This document shows, in pieces, positions 51,408-60,566 of a stretch of 64,000 nt of DNA. This DNA comes from UBA9662 sp002729415 (GTDB lineage: Bacteria > Poribacteria > WGA-4E > UBA9662): positions 65,442-129,441 of the forward strand of contig PBXZ01000005.1 in the NCBI GenBank assembly GCA_002729415.1. Reading direction: 5' to 3'. The notes below the pieces were generated by a model. That model ran no database searches. It saw only the letters and a program-made list of their open reading frames with translations, and had not been told where the DNA came from. The translations under genes were made by a program, and so were the position numbers. Position 1 is the first letter of the stretch, and every line of letters begins with the position of its first letter.

Positions 51408-53347
51408 ATGAAGATTTTATAGGTCCGAATTCCNAGTGAAGGACCTATAATTGCCCAAATTGATCCGATCACATAATCGCCNAAGATTAATCCNAAAAAC
51501 AGTGGAGCGAATCGACGGTGCATCTGCAACCCACCATGTTTCATNATCAGGNACTTGAATAACCANGCCAACAAAAATGTGAACCAAAAGTACTCCATAG
51601 CGTAGCTGATNGCNAGTGCNTAACCCGCTGGATGAAACGGCCACCACAAGAATCGCATGCGCATGAACATCATTCCAAAGGTCAATAAGGCTCCANTTCC
51701 CATGAAGCTGATTTTTGTTGGGTTCGGGNCCGTTGGATCCTGAAGCCAGCGTTGTAATCGATTGAAAGATTCCCANCCAACCCAACTTTTAAACCCGCCG
51801 CTGGCAATAGCACCATTTCGAAAAGTAATATCCAGATTTGCCCAGAATGTNGTCAGTATTCCAACTACAATAGCAATTANCATGGCTATCCAAACGCCCT
51901 TGTTTCCGATTCCTGTGGTTTCNGCCATTTTGAAAGCTTCTATTTGGTTNGGCATNGGATGATTTCGGTAACCTCGATTAAACCAGTAGAACATTGATAC
52001 TATTGTCAAACTAGAGGGGTTAAATTGTCTTGTTCCACCTACGGTTGCCATAATATCGTGTGGGTTGACGTAGTAAATTTCGTGNGGGGTGCCCAGTTCT
52101 GCTCTTACACGTGTGATAGCGATTGAGAGTAGGAAATATAAACCAAAGAAAATGCTTGCTGTCCACAAGTTCATTCCCGCTAAGTTAACGAAAATTCCGA
52201 TTAAGGCAAGTGAGCCGATCAAACCAATGAAAGCCCAGCGGTAAGGCATTGGTTCATCCGAATCGNTGAGCTCTGTTTCCATACCTATTATNTTTCGAAT
52301 GACTTCAGTTAAGTGGCTACGTGTTACCCAAACTGCAATGAAGAAAAGAGCTATCCAGGAGCCGGATGCCTGATCATTAAGTGCTGGGTAATGTCTTGTT
52401 CCAAGCGCGTAGCCAATTACCCGTTGGACTGATCGAAGTAAAAAGAAAAACCAGCATGAAAAAGATAAATCAAGTGGTAGGAAAAAAGCCAGGCCAATCA
52501 TAAATGGGTACATCGAAATCCGAACTCCCCGCAACCCNTTCCATGGTCGTTCCGTGAAAATGTGATCCCAAACTGGTTTCATTTTGATGTATGGAATGCT
52601 TGGAACTGATGGGCTGAGGTAAGCAACCCCATTGATCAAACCAATCACAAACGCAATTGCAAAACCGATCCACATCATTCGGTCTTGGATCAGTTTGGTG
52701 CCCATGTCTTCTGNGAGCTTAAGTGGCAATTGGATGATGGGGTAAGCTAGTTTTTCCTGTTCTGTCCATTGTTTACGGATAATGGTATTAATGCAAAGCA
52801 TTGAAAACATCATTAGCAAGAACAATAGTCCCCACAATAAAAGTGGTTTAATCCAGATGGCGACATTTCGTGCTATATAAATTGAAGATTCTCCTTCGTA
52901 AAATCCTTTTAAACTGTATAAATCGGTAATAGTCAACCAACGTGGAATATAGTGCCAGAAGAGGTTCTGCCATTCGTTTTCAGGGCTGGCAAACCAGAAG
53001 GGGTGAACAATTGCACCGAACATGTTTTGGATGGTATCATGCCCGGCGAAAGTACAAGAAAGTGCCACCATGATGTAAACGGTTAAGAGTTCGGCTTGAG
53101 TTAATGCTGCCGCNGGCTTAAGANGTTTGATCAATAAATTTAGAAGTATGATAGTGAAAAGAATGAAGATAGGTTGTATGAAAAGCGGCANGCATGAACC
53201 GTCAAGTGAGTAGTACTTTACTTCAACGAGCGTCATCCAGTAGACGTTAACTGGAATGAGAAAGATTCCCAATATTAAAGTGCGAGGAGTGACTTTGGTG
53301 TGTGTATGAGGCTCTTCTCCGATATGATTCCTTCTATTCATTGTCAC
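51404..53347 (-). CDS. Multi-pass membrane protein resembling DUF6785/DUF6784 (OPT-like)
   Basis: 647 residues with about 13-14 hydrophobic helices. Recognisable blocks include PRTLILGIFLIPVNVYWMTL, LLTVYIMVALSCTFAGHDTI, WTEQEKLAYPIIQLPLKL and INGVAYLSPSVPSIPYIKMK. The W-x-x-x-E/Q-x-L-x-Y-P-I-I-Q-L-P motif is one I know from DUF6785 proteins abundant in Poribacteria and Planctomycetes; a relation to oligopeptide transporters has been proposed from fold, which I cannot verify here. It sits between ThiO-like and PhyH genes with ATGA overlaps at both ends, so all three are made together. A transport function for the substrate of its neighbours is inferred. Confidence 0.8.
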   Translation of the reverse strand: MTMNRRNHIGEEPHTHTKVTPRTLILGIFLIPVNVYWMTLVEVKYYSLDGSCXPLFIQPIFILFTIILLNLLIKXLKXAAALTQAELLTVYIMVALSCTFAGHDTIQNMFGAIVHPFWFASPENEWQNLFWHYIPRWLTITDLYSLKGFYEGESSIYIARNVAIWIKPLLLWGLLFLLMMFSMLCINTIIRKQWTEQEKLAYPIIQLPLKLXEDMGTKLIQDRMMWIGFAIAFVIGLINGVAYLSPSVPSIPYIKMKPVWDHIFTERPWXGLRGVRISMYPFMIGLAFFLPLDLSFSCWFFFLLRSVQRVIGYALGTRHYPALNDQASGSWIALFFIAVWVTRSHLTEVIRXIIGMETELXDSDEPMPYRWAFIGLIGSLALIGIFVNLAGMNLWTASIFFGLYFLLSIAITRVRAELGTXHEIYYVNPHDIMATVGGTRQFNPSSLTIVSMFYWFNRGYRNHXMXNQIEAFKMXETTGIGNKGVWIAMXIAIVVGILXTFWANLDITFRNGAIASGGFKSWVXWESFNRLQRWLQDPTXPNPTKISFMGXGALLTFGMMFMRMRFLWWPFHPAGXAXXISYAMEYFWFTFLLXWLFKXLXMKHGGLQMHRRFAPLFXGLIXGDYVIGSIWAIIGPSXGIRTYKIFI

Positions 53348-54480
53348 CTTGTAGGGGAAGAGTTTTGTTGGTTGATGCTGAATGGTTCGAGCGAGAGAGA
53401 TGTATTGTCTTGCGTAATTAATTCTGCAATGAGTTTGCCAGTTATGGGAGCAAGCAGTATTCCATTTTTATAATGACCTGATGCAACAATGACATTGTTA
53501 TACTTTGTTAATCTGCCGAGGTATGGTTTTCCTCTTCCTTTTGGTCGTAGCCCTGCACTTGTCTTTAGTAATGTCTTTTTAGCTAGCGCAGGTACAAGTT
53601 GGATTGCTGACTCGAGGATTTGATGGATACCAGATAGTGTTGTCCGATCGTCGAATCCTGCATCTTCAACGGTAGCACCAACCCAAAGTTTTCCATCGGC
53701 TCGTGGGACAATATAGGTTTCAAGTCCATGAATTGGCCGGTTTATAATTGGTTCCGCTGTTTCAGCTATAATCATTTGTCCTTTTGCTGGTTTAACTGGT
53801 AAATTAACATCTAAAAAATTAGTAACTTGATGTGACCAAGGTCCTGCNGCGATGACGAACTGATCTCCAAAGATATGCCCCCCGCTGCTTTTAACACCTA
53901 NNACTTGGTTGCCATCAAATAAAAATTGATTGACAGAATAGCCATTCAAGAATTTTGTTCCTAGCTTGGTAGCGGCACGAGCTAATGCTCTTACCAGCCT
54001 TGGGTTCCGTACTTGTGCGTCATCTGGGAAGTATACGCCTCCTAAAATTTTTTTCGAGATTGAAGGCTCAAGTGCTTGGGCGTCCTCAGAAGATAAAATT
54101 TCAGCTGAATATCCATTGTTTAGTCGGCGTTGTGCTAGCCCCTCCCAATTTTTTTTCTCTGCTTCCGTTAAAAAAATGTATAGAATACCTGACTGAGTAA
54201 ATTCGATATTTATATCGGTAACTGTTTGTAATTCTTTTGCTAGGGCAGGATACAATGCGAGACTATGACGACAGAGTTCGGCATAGGGATTCTGTGTAGA
54301 TGCATGGCATGCCAAAATGCCAGCTGCCGCCCATGAGGCTGCTGAACCGACGCAGTTCTCTTTCTCGATTACGGTAGCTTCAACTCCTAGTTTTGCTAGA
54401 TAGTAGGCAATCGAACAGCCTATGATACCACCACCGATAATAATTACTTTGGCTCTAGTTTGATTCAACGTGTCTCTCAC
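53344..54480 (-). CDS. FAD-dependent amine oxidase, glycine oxidase ThiO-like
   Basis: 378 residues. VIIIGGGIIGCSIAYYLAKLG is the FAD-binding GxGxxG fold, AASWAAAGILACH the DAO signature, and later KPAKGQMIIAE, TYIVPRADGKLWVGATVED, and SAGLRPKGRGKPYLG with VASGHYKNGILLAPITGKLI, all as in ThiO glycine oxidases. It should oxidise a small amino acid or amine to imine with H2O2. No other thiamine gene is near, so the usual thiazole role is unsupported. GTG 54480 or TTG 54468 (GAGGAA 12 bases upstream) is the start. First gene of a three-gene coupled operon. Confidence 0.88.
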   Translation of the reverse strand: MRDTLNQTRAKVIIIGGGIIGCSIAYYLAKLGVEATVIEKENCVGSAASWAAAGILACHASTQNPYAELCRHSLALYPALAKELQTVTDINIEFTQSGILYIFLTEAEKKNWEGLAQRRLNNGYSAEILSSEDAQALEPSISKKILGGVYFPDDAQVRNPRLVRALARAATKLGTKFLNGYSVNQFLFDGNQXXGVKSSGGHIFGDQFVIXAGPWSHQVTNFLDVNLPVKPAKGQMIIAETAEPIINRPIHGLETYIVPRADGKLWVGATVEDAGFDDRTTLSGIHQILESAIQLVPALAKKTLLKTSAGLRPKGRGKPYLGRLTKYNNVIVASGHYKNGILLAPITGKLIAELITQDNTSLSLEPFSINQQNSSPTR

Positions 54481-54555
54481 TTCCTCTGTGTTCTATCAAG
54501 GAAGAATTCAGTTGTAAAAGATGAAAATTGAAAATGGTAATTCCCAAATTTTCAT

Positions 54556-54585
54556 TTGACAGTGCTAACTTTGCAGACGTATACT
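54556..54585 (+). promoter_or_regulatory. Sigma-70-type promoter for the CBM9-like gene
   Basis: Perfect TTGACA at 54556-54561, 18-base spacer, then TATACT at 54580-54585. Transcription would start near 54592, leaving a ~28-base leader before ATG 54620. It is the best promoter match in the window. Confidence 0.65.
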
Positions 54586-54619
54586 ACCATTGATTTCCAC
54601 AGTTGAAAGTAACTAGTCT

Positions 54620-55327
54620 ATGAAACCTATTGTCATATATCTTATCTTGCTTCTATCATTAATTGTTGATGCTACTGCACAGGTTATGGATTCGGAGACA
54701 GGTCTCCTCTTTGAATATCAGGCTATGCGAGTATCTGCCGCACCAGTTGTTGATGGACACTTGGATGATCCTGCTTGGAAAAGTGCTACCCCGCAGAAGT
54801 TAGAATGGGACTTTACGGATAACCGGCTGTGGCGTCCTTCAGCTGATTTTTCGGGTGTTTTCGCAGGGGTTTGGTTCGATGGATTTCTTTACCTTGCGTT
54901 TGAGTTTGCAGATGATCAACTGAGAGTCAAGAATAACACAATTACACAGCAAGATCGACTTGAAATTTACATAGATCCTGAGAGAAACGGATACAAAACC
55001 AATCAAACTCGATATATTATACCGGTAGGGCACGCTGGGAATCAACCGCCTTCGCCTCTTATACTCGCTACGTGGGCNAGTAATCTAAAATCCGTTGAGT
55101 TAAGCTTTAATTTACGCCGAATACCTAAAAANGGGCAAAAGATCAATTTTGGTTTTCATTATGTCGATGTTGATGGAGGACAACAGTCCAACCGNCGTCT
55201 TGGATGGGCACCTAAAGGCGGGTTTGAGGATGGAAACAAGCTGGCGGATCTTACATTTGCTGTGACATTGAAGCCAACCTTAAATCAGAAAGCAATGCGA
55301 TGGGGACGTATCAAAAGTCTCTATTAA
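54620..55327 (+). CDS. Secreted CBM9-like carbohydrate-binding protein
   Basis: 235 residues. A signal peptide (KPIVIYLILLLSLIVDATAQ) is followed by a family 9-like binding module: MRVSAAPVVDGHLDDPAWKSATPQ at its start, FAGVWFDGFLYLAFEFADDQL in the centre and DRLEIYIDPERNGY with NFGFHYVDVDGGQ, as in CBM9-like domains of Bacteroidetes and Poribacteria. It is a stand-alone module, without a catalytic partner, so it is probably a periplasmic sugar-binding or sensing protein. Strong promoter upstream. Two sulfatase genes elsewhere in the window suggest use of a sulfated polysaccharide, but linkage is not shown. Confidence 0.82.
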   Translation: MKPIVIYLILLLSLIVDATAQVMDSETGLLFEYQAMRVSAAPVVDGHLDDPAWKSATPQKLEWDFTDNRLWRPSADFSGVFAGVWFDGFLYLAFEFADDQLRVKNNTITQQDRLEIYIDPERNGYKTNQTRYIIPVGHAGNQPPSPLILATWXSNLKSVELSFNLRRIPKXGQKINFGFHYVDVDGGQQSNXRLGWAPKGGFEDGNKLADLTFAVTLKPTLNQKAMRWGRIKSLY

Positions 55328-55969
55328 ATATTTAGTATTTAGGNTTTTGGATCTCTCGTTTTTGNGCNGTTTCCCCTTTTTGATTAGTTTTTTATCTNGT
55401 CTTNCCNTNAANTTAATAGGTTTTGANTTTTCTGGATAATTTGCTTGTAAATCTCGGGTTTTGATCGGTGGGTTTTGTAAAATNCCTCCGATCCTGTCNG
55501 TAAAAACTCCTATTTNTCAAGACCNATTNNCTCTNCATTTTTATNAATCTAATCATTGTATACNATATATAAGGGTCGGTNGGCCCTNATGGGTNATTNA
55601 TATCCTTTTTTCTTTCTGTTTAAATAAATCCTAAGTGGTTTCAAGCTTGTTTTTTTNGGTNTGTGTTGGNGTTAGGTTTGNAGTGGTTTTTANGTTGATC
55701 GTGCCATGTGAATTCAAATTTTAGACACATTGAATAGGATNTTANAGTATAATTAGNCGAAATAAGCGTGATTGTACNAAGTTTTCGTGGNCATTTTTGA
55801 ATTTACGTGATGAAAAAATCCAGAAAGTTTGTTATATTCGCATCTATCGACTGTAGCNGGCNATGGNATTTAAACTAATATTCTAATAAACTGCCTTAAG
55901 ATTNGAATTTGTTAAATTTGAAATGAAATTGTGNTAGGCAGTTAAAATCTTGAAAGGTTCAATGCAAAG
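55328..55969. other. 642-base intergenic region, AT- and N-rich
   Basis: Between the CBM9-like gene and the VOC gene. No ORF of coding character and no RNA was recognised. A short hairpin candidate AGGG-(8)-CCCT lies near 55,571-55,587, followed 25 bases later by a T run, but Ns blur it. More than twenty Ns here show that the non-coding sequence is as variable as the neighbouring genes. Confidence 0.35.
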
Positions 55970-56380
55970 ATGTCGNGTAAACTCGTGCATATTGGTGTCC
56001 GTGCCAGCAATTTANAAAAGAGCATAGTGTTTTGGCGTGATGCTCTTGGATTAGAAGTCGCTAATCAGACGGATAGCTGTTGNGATTTAACTGATGGTTA
56101 TCACAATTTTCGTGTCTTTCAGCATAATGGTGATTCACGTCCTTCGCATGTTGGAGGAATGTTAGATTATCTTCATATAGGTGTGCGTGTGCCTNATTTG
56201 AAAACTGCAGCTGAACGTTGTCAGGAATTGGGATTCCAAATTTTCTCCGATGGTTTGGGAGGTAAGCAGGTATTGNATCCAGACAACCTTCAAGAAGAAG
56301 CGTTCAAAGTTGAAGATCCAGATGGGATTACGGTTGATATCACAGNAACGAAAACACAGTGGCCAGGCGTCGAACTTTAG
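55970..56380 (+). CDS. VOC-family (glyoxalase/dioxygenase-like) protein
   Basis: 136 residues, one vicinal-oxygen-chelate domain of two beta-alpha-beta-beta-beta modules. KLVHIGVRASNL-KSIVFWRDALGLEV opens module one with His8 as a metal ligand. MLDYLHIGVRVP-LKTAAERCQELGFQI opens module two with a second His, and FKVEDPDGITVDIT ends it with the Glu region. Members include glyoxalase I, fosfomycin resistance enzymes and extradiol dioxygenases; which applies here cannot be read. Gene stands alone between two intergenic stretches. Confidence 0.88.
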   Translation: MSXKLVHIGVRASNLXKSIVFWRDALGLEVANQTDSCXDLTDGYHNFRVFQHNGDSRPSHVGGMLDYLHIGVRVPXLKTAAERCQELGFQIFSDGLGGKQVLXPDNLQEEAFKVEDPDGITVDITXTKTQWPGVEL

Positions 56381-56454
56381 TCAGATTAACTTGAGCNAAT
56401 GACACAAAATTAACAATGTAATTGCNAGATACTTAACATTAGGAGGAAGTTGGA

Positions 56455-57036
56455 ATGAAAGNNAGATNGNTATTTTGTTTGATCTCCATATTAATTGCNG
56501 TTACNTTCNTATCATCGTGTGGTGAATCTGAGGACAAAACAACCAAAATTACAACTCCTGTGGNTAAATCNGTTGATGATGAAGAAATNAAAGTNACTGA
56601 AGTTCTTGAAATTAATTTTGCNGNCGAAGAAGCAGCGGTTCGAGCNTTANACAAGTCGCATGANGCTGCCGTAAANGATCGAAAACCTGAAGCCAATAAG
56701 GTTATGGAATTCTGGTTGGACAGTGGNAGTGTCCTGATGGCGCACACTTTTTTCGGTAATCTNGCTGCTGGTAGGACAAGACAAAAAGTNCGNGCNTTGT
56801 GGACTGGGATATTTAAACGCNAAAACNGATGGCAGATGGAAACCAAAATTNAAACGGTTAAGATTGAAAAGAAAAGAGGNCAACTGGCAACTGCCGAGGG
56901 AACGTTTAAATATGTGGCAAATAAAACNCTANCGATAAAGNTTCTATNTCAGAAGAATAAAGAAGGCGATTGGAAGGTTAAAGCCNTTGATTANGGTGAC
57001 AATGGTCTCATTAAAGGGTTCAAATTATCTGGTTGA
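56455..57036 (+). CDS. Putative lipoprotein with SnoaL/NTF2-like domain
   Basis: 193 residues. A strong AGGAGG-type ribosome site lies at 56441-56446. The N-terminus (FCLISILIAVTF-SSC) has the lipobox SSC, then a charged linker. EEAAVRALDKSHEAAVKDRKPEANKVMEFWLDSGS followed by LWTGIFKRKNRW and KIEKKRGQLATAEGTF looks like a SnoaL/DUF4440-type NTF2 fold, judged from pattern only. Probably anchored at the membrane. Converges with the four-gene membrane operon. Confidence 0.65.
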   Translation: MKXRXXFCLISILIXVXFXSSCGESEDKTTKITTPVXKXVDDEEXKXTEVLEINFXXEEAAVRXLXKSHXAAVXDRKPEANKVMEFWLDSXSVLMAHTFFGNXAAGRTRQKXXXLWTGIFKRXNXWQMETKIXTVKIEKKRXQLATAEGTFKYVANKXLXIKXLXQKNKEGDWKVKAXDXGDNGLIKGFKLSG

Positions 57037-57151
57037 CCTGATAAGATTNATATCGGTATCATTTGTGAAAGCTGTAGGGTCTATAGTTTNATTTTATCCT
57101 TGTTNNGATGGTGAATCTGAGCCTAATTCCTTGCGTGATTTTTGGTTTTGT

Positions 57152-57170
57152 AAACAAGCCTGTTTCTTTT
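57152..57170 (+). terminator. Weak terminator candidate after the lipoprotein
   Basis: AAACA (57152-57156) and TGTTT (57161-57165) form a 5-bp stem with a four-base loop, followed by CTTTT. It lies next to the convergent gene's stop at 57172. Low stability. Confidence 0.3.
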
Positions 57171-57171
57171 G

Positions 57172-57825
57172 CTAGATGAAGTGTAGCCAGTCTTGTAGGA
57201 GAAACTCAACACGTTGAATTAAAAGTGAGACACGTCCCATTACTGTGTTTCCGAAAGCAGAACCGAATCCAATCATCAAGAAGAGAATGCCGACCTTAGA
57301 AACTCCTCCGACAACACCACGATGCTCAACGGAAAAGAAGAAGTAAGTCAGCGTCGAAATTACACCGATAAGCATCAGAATTGCTCCAAAGATTTCAGGT
57401 CCGCTTAGTGTGCCTGCGTGGATCTGCGAAAATGGTGTCAGTGTGCCNTGGACTTGGCGGAAGATGTCTGCCTGCATGACATTGGGAATCGCTAANCCCG
57501 NTCCTATACCCATCAGAATAGCAATTGGATAACGAATTAGCCAAGCGTAGCTGGGAATTAGACGGGCAAAGAACAATAGCCCTATGGCAATTGGAATAAG
57601 TTTGGTTAANCCCCATCCCGGAGGCCATTGAGTGATTGCTTGCCAAAATGGGGNCCATGCGAACGGAATCAACCCTTGGTGAATTGANAATACGATTCCG
57701 TATCCAACCGAAATCCCGACAAAAAGATGTTCAGCAAATCGNTAGAANGGATTATCACGGTAAAGAAAGCTGTAAATGCAAAGCGTAAGAAACGCTGCGA
57801 TCCAAACACCAATTAGTTTTTCCAT
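57172..57825 (-). CDS. Six-helix membrane protein, fourth gene of the DUF6754 operon
   Basis: 217 residues with about six hydrophobic helices (for example WIAAFLTLCIYSFLYRD, LTKLIPIAIGLLFFARLIP, EIFGAILMLIGVISTLTYFF and VGILFLMIGFGSAFGNTVMG). The motif FYRFAEHLFVGISVGYGIV occurs early. No known transporter motif and no charged residues of an obvious channel. It comes 12 bases after the preceding gene of the operon. I do not recognise a named family. Confidence 0.82.
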   Translation of the reverse strand: MEKLIGVWIAAFLTLCIYSFLYRDNXFXRFAEHLFVGISVGYGIVXSIHQGLIPFAWXPFWQAITQWPPGWXLTKLIPIAIGLLFFARLIPSYAWLIRYPIAILMGIGXXLAIPNVMQADIFRQVXGTLTPFSQIHAGTLSGPEIFGAILMLIGVISTLTYFFFSVEHRGVVGGVSKVGILFLMIGFGSAFGNTVMGRVSLLIQRVEFLLQDWLHFI

Positions 57826-57837
57826 GTTTGGTACTCC

Positions 57838-58671
57838 TTAGACATTCTCATTTTCACGTTTCTGGATGAAGAAAGCAACATTTCCCANGATGACCAAACC
57901 GAAAACCAAAAGGTGAACGAAGGATTGAACGCTCATTCGTTTCGTCGCCTTTGCTGGNGTATCAATTAAGGTTTCGTATTCAGCTGCGCCCAGAAGACCC
58001 GGCATNAAACCAATTAGTTGNTCTGTTTGCAGGTAGGGGTACATCTGCGAGANAATCACACCCGTTACACCTGCCGCAATTTTCTGATTATATCTTGTGT
58101 TGATGTAAGCAATCCAAGCTTCTGTTGTNGATGAGGANGCCAAATCTAGAACNAGGTCAATCTGGTCGTAATTTTTGATTNCTGCCATCATCGGAATTTC
58201 GGCAAGTGGTTTTCCTTTCCGAGATTCCGNGTAATCGCTTTCGAAAATGCTATTGATCGTGGTCCCCATNCCTAGCATGACCTGTATAGTTCCAGGTCGA
58301 AAGCCTAGATAGACATAATCCTCACCATCAATNGCATCCGTTGTCTTTGCTGCTTCCTGCATAATTTCATAGCCCAGTGTAGCTCCGTCTGTTACCAGGG
58401 TCATTCCAATGACTNGGATTTTTTTCTGAAAACAGTGTCGTAAGAAGGCCATTCCCATCGGTTGGAGNTCTGCCATAGATGACGGGCCGTAGTCGAATGC
58501 TATTAGAACTGTTGAACCGGATGGGAGGTCCTCAATGTAGTCATATAGTTTGCGTGTTGGTTCGGAGACTGTAATNGGGAAACTGACTTTTAACAGTGTC
58601 GGAATAATTACTGCTAAAGCTACCAGTATGAAGATTATACGACGGTCAATTTGCATTATCTTTTTGAGCAT
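57838..58671 (-). CDS. Two-helix membrane protein with a large extracytoplasmic domain, third gene of the DUF6754 operon
   Basis: 277 residues. N-terminal helix (RRIIFILVALAVIIPTLL) and C-terminal helix (FVHLLVFGLVI-GNVAFFI) flank ~210 soluble residues: LYDYIEDLPSGSTVLIAFDYGPSSMAELQPM, then HCFQKKI-VIGMTLVTDG and VYLGFRPGTIQVMLGMGTTI. The alternation of strands and helices resembles a Rossmann-like or binding domain. No ATP motif. It lies 2 bases after the previous gene's stop, so coupled. Function unknown. Confidence 0.82.
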   Translation of the reverse strand: MLKKIMQIDRRIIFILVALAVIIPTLLKVSFXITVSEPTRKLYDYIEDLPSGSTVLIAFDYGPSSMAXLQPMGMAFLRHCFQKKIXVIGMTLVTDGATLGYEIMQEAAKTTDXIDGEDYVYLGFRPGTIQVMLXMGTTINSIFESDYXESRKGKPLAEIPMMAXIKNYDQIDXVLDLXSSXTTEAWIAYINTRYNQKIAAGVTGVIXSQMYPYLQTXQLIGXMPGLLGAAEYETLIDXPAKATKRMSVQSFVHLLVFGLVIXGNVAFFIQKRENENV

Positions 58672-58673
58672 TT

Positions 58674-59318
58674 TTAATCTCCTCCGCCAAGGTAAGAACG
58701 CTCAATACCTAAAATGATACGGATAGATTGAGAGATGACACCTAGACTAACACCGAGAATAACTCCCCTTCGTGATGAGAGATTAGGGTTTTCTAAAATC
58801 CACTGTCGTACTGTAGAAGGCAGATTATCACCAAATGGCATGATCTTGTTCCAAATGAAATCACCAATTGGAGCATTCCCGATCATCACAATCAGTGCAG
58901 CGACAAGTAGCAGCGTAGCTTCTAATGTGCGGGCGCGAAATGCACGGTATGACGCTGATGCAATGAAAAAAGCTAGGAGAGAAAACATGGTGGCATCCAT
59001 TGGAACCTGTATGTACTTGAATAACCACTTAAATGCTTTATGGCTTGGACCGAATGGAATTCCTATCGCAACCATAACAATCATACCGATGAAGACAACG
59101 AAACTGTATTGCCAATACTCGGCGCGACGTCGTATGCGTATCCAATGCGTTTGGACTAGGGTGGCTACACCCAATACAAGTGCAAAAGGACCAATGATCA
59201 GCGACCAGTTAATAACCTCATTATAGAGGGATTTGGAATATGGATGAGGACTGAATTCGATCAACACCATTACAACCCCAAACACAAAACAGAGAGCTAA
59301 TGGTACTTGCCTTCTCAT
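58674..59318 (-). CDS. Six-helix membrane protein, second gene of the DUF6754 operon
   Basis: 214 residues with about six hydrophobic helices (LALCFVFGVVMVLIEFSP, WSLIIGPFALVLGVATLV, YSFVVFIGMIVMVAIGIPFG and MFSLLAFFIASASYRAFRAR). A basic loop (THWIRIRRRAEYW) faces the cytoplasm by the positive-inside rule. The end has SSRRGVILGVSLGVISQSIRIILGIERSYLGGG. Spaced 32 bases from the first operon gene. No named family recognised. Confidence 0.82.
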   Translation of the reverse strand: MRRQVPLALCFVFGVVMVLIEFSPHPYSKSLYNEVINWSLIIGPFALVLGVATLVQTHWIRIRRRAEYWQYSFVVFIGMIVMVAIGIPFGPSHKAFKWLFKYIQVPMDATMFSLLAFFIASASYRAFRARTLEATLLLVAALIVMIGNAPIGDFIWNKIMPFGDNLPSTVRQWILENPNLSSRRGVILGVSLGVISQSIRIILGIERSYLGGGD

Positions 59319-59350
59319 AAAGTCTCCAGATATTGAGAATATCCCATTTT

Positions 59351-60566
59351 CTAATTGCTGACCTTATCAAAAAAAATTGTCACCCAGTTGACACCAATGA
59401 GTTCAAGGATAATGCCGACCACGATAGCAGCAAAGATCATTAGTTTTCCGTAATCTTGTCCTTTTAAGCTGCCNAGTAACATTGGTTCGCGAGATAGATA
59501 TGCACTGGCTGCATACAGTTCTTCTCCGATNAGTGTATAGTCGCAAGCGGCGATAAAAAAGGGCAACTGATGTTCTTTGTCAGTGCCCGCAATCTGAATG
59601 GCACCGACAGAGTTTCCAGTTTCAGCCAGAATCAGTGACTCGGCAAAGAAAGTTCCTTGCAGGAAGACTGCTGCTGGTTTTTCACGAATCATTATTCCAT
59701 CAACGCCTGCNGCATAAGCGAACTGGCTTTCAGTTAAAAAGAAGATGTCCTGTTCGTTGTAGGCATCGGGATGACCTTCCTCCAGATATGCTGTTTTCAC
59801 CATTTCACGAACNACGTTCATTACAATAGGATCNTTGCATGGGACACGAAGTGCAGTTTCGTAATCAGCAGTNCTGCGGGCGACCTGACTGAGGATATTC
59901 ATACTGGCAATTGTAGCCACGTTGCTAACNCTTCCCAGTCCTAGGATGTACAAGATTGACCGGCCCATTTCGGTTGCTCTGCCGATTGCCTCGTCTACTG
60001 CTTCTAATCCCGGAATACGCCTGATAAAAATGTCCTTGCCGCTTCTCGCATGATAGATAGAGNAAATGACAACAACAGAAAAGAGGNCGACGGAAAGAAA
60101 GAGCCACTTTTTACCTGTGTGGAACCAACTAGCTGTAGCTTNCACACTCCTTATTTCTGAATTTGATGTGGCTCCGGATGATGTGACGGCTTGCACTGAG
60201 TATNANTAGGTTTTGCCTCTCTCAACCGTATCGTCGGTATAATCTGTTTTATCTGTCTTGATGAGGGTTTTGGTAATTGTCTCAAAATCACCTTCTGGGG
60301 ACTTGCGCAGTATGTTGTAGCCAACGTTTTTTGCTCCATTACCGTCATCGGCTGATTTGGTCCAGCTAATAGTTATACTGGTACCATCATCGTTTTTTTT
60401 TATCTGTGGTTTTGATATTTGTTGGNGGTGCAGGTGNTTTTTCAGTGGTAATTTCGTCAATAGCACGAAATTCTTCGGAAGAGAANTCGGATAGCTGAGC
60501 TAAAGNTATTATTTTGCAAGTGAAAAATAATATCAGGCCCAAGAGACAGGCACTTTTAAGTTTCAT
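59351..60566 (-). CDS. FN3-domain membrane protein with DUF6754-like region, frameshifted in an A9 run
   Basis: About 404 residues if one base of the nine-A run (minus; T at 60393-60401) is dropped. A signal peptide (KLKSACLLGLILFFTC) and APPTNIKTTDK lead into an FN3 domain (NDDGTSITISWTKSADDGNG, YNILRKSPEGDF, YSVQAVTSSGATS). A helix (WLFLSV-LFSVVVI) follows, then a soluble domain with RIPGLEAVDEAIGRATEMGR, LGLGDVSNVATIASMNIL and FFLTESQFAYAAGVDGIMIR, and a final helix (LMIFAAIVVGIILELIGVNW). The middle region matches what I remember as DUF6754. The first gene of the operon. Without correction the frame stops at 60,387. Confidence 0.75.
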
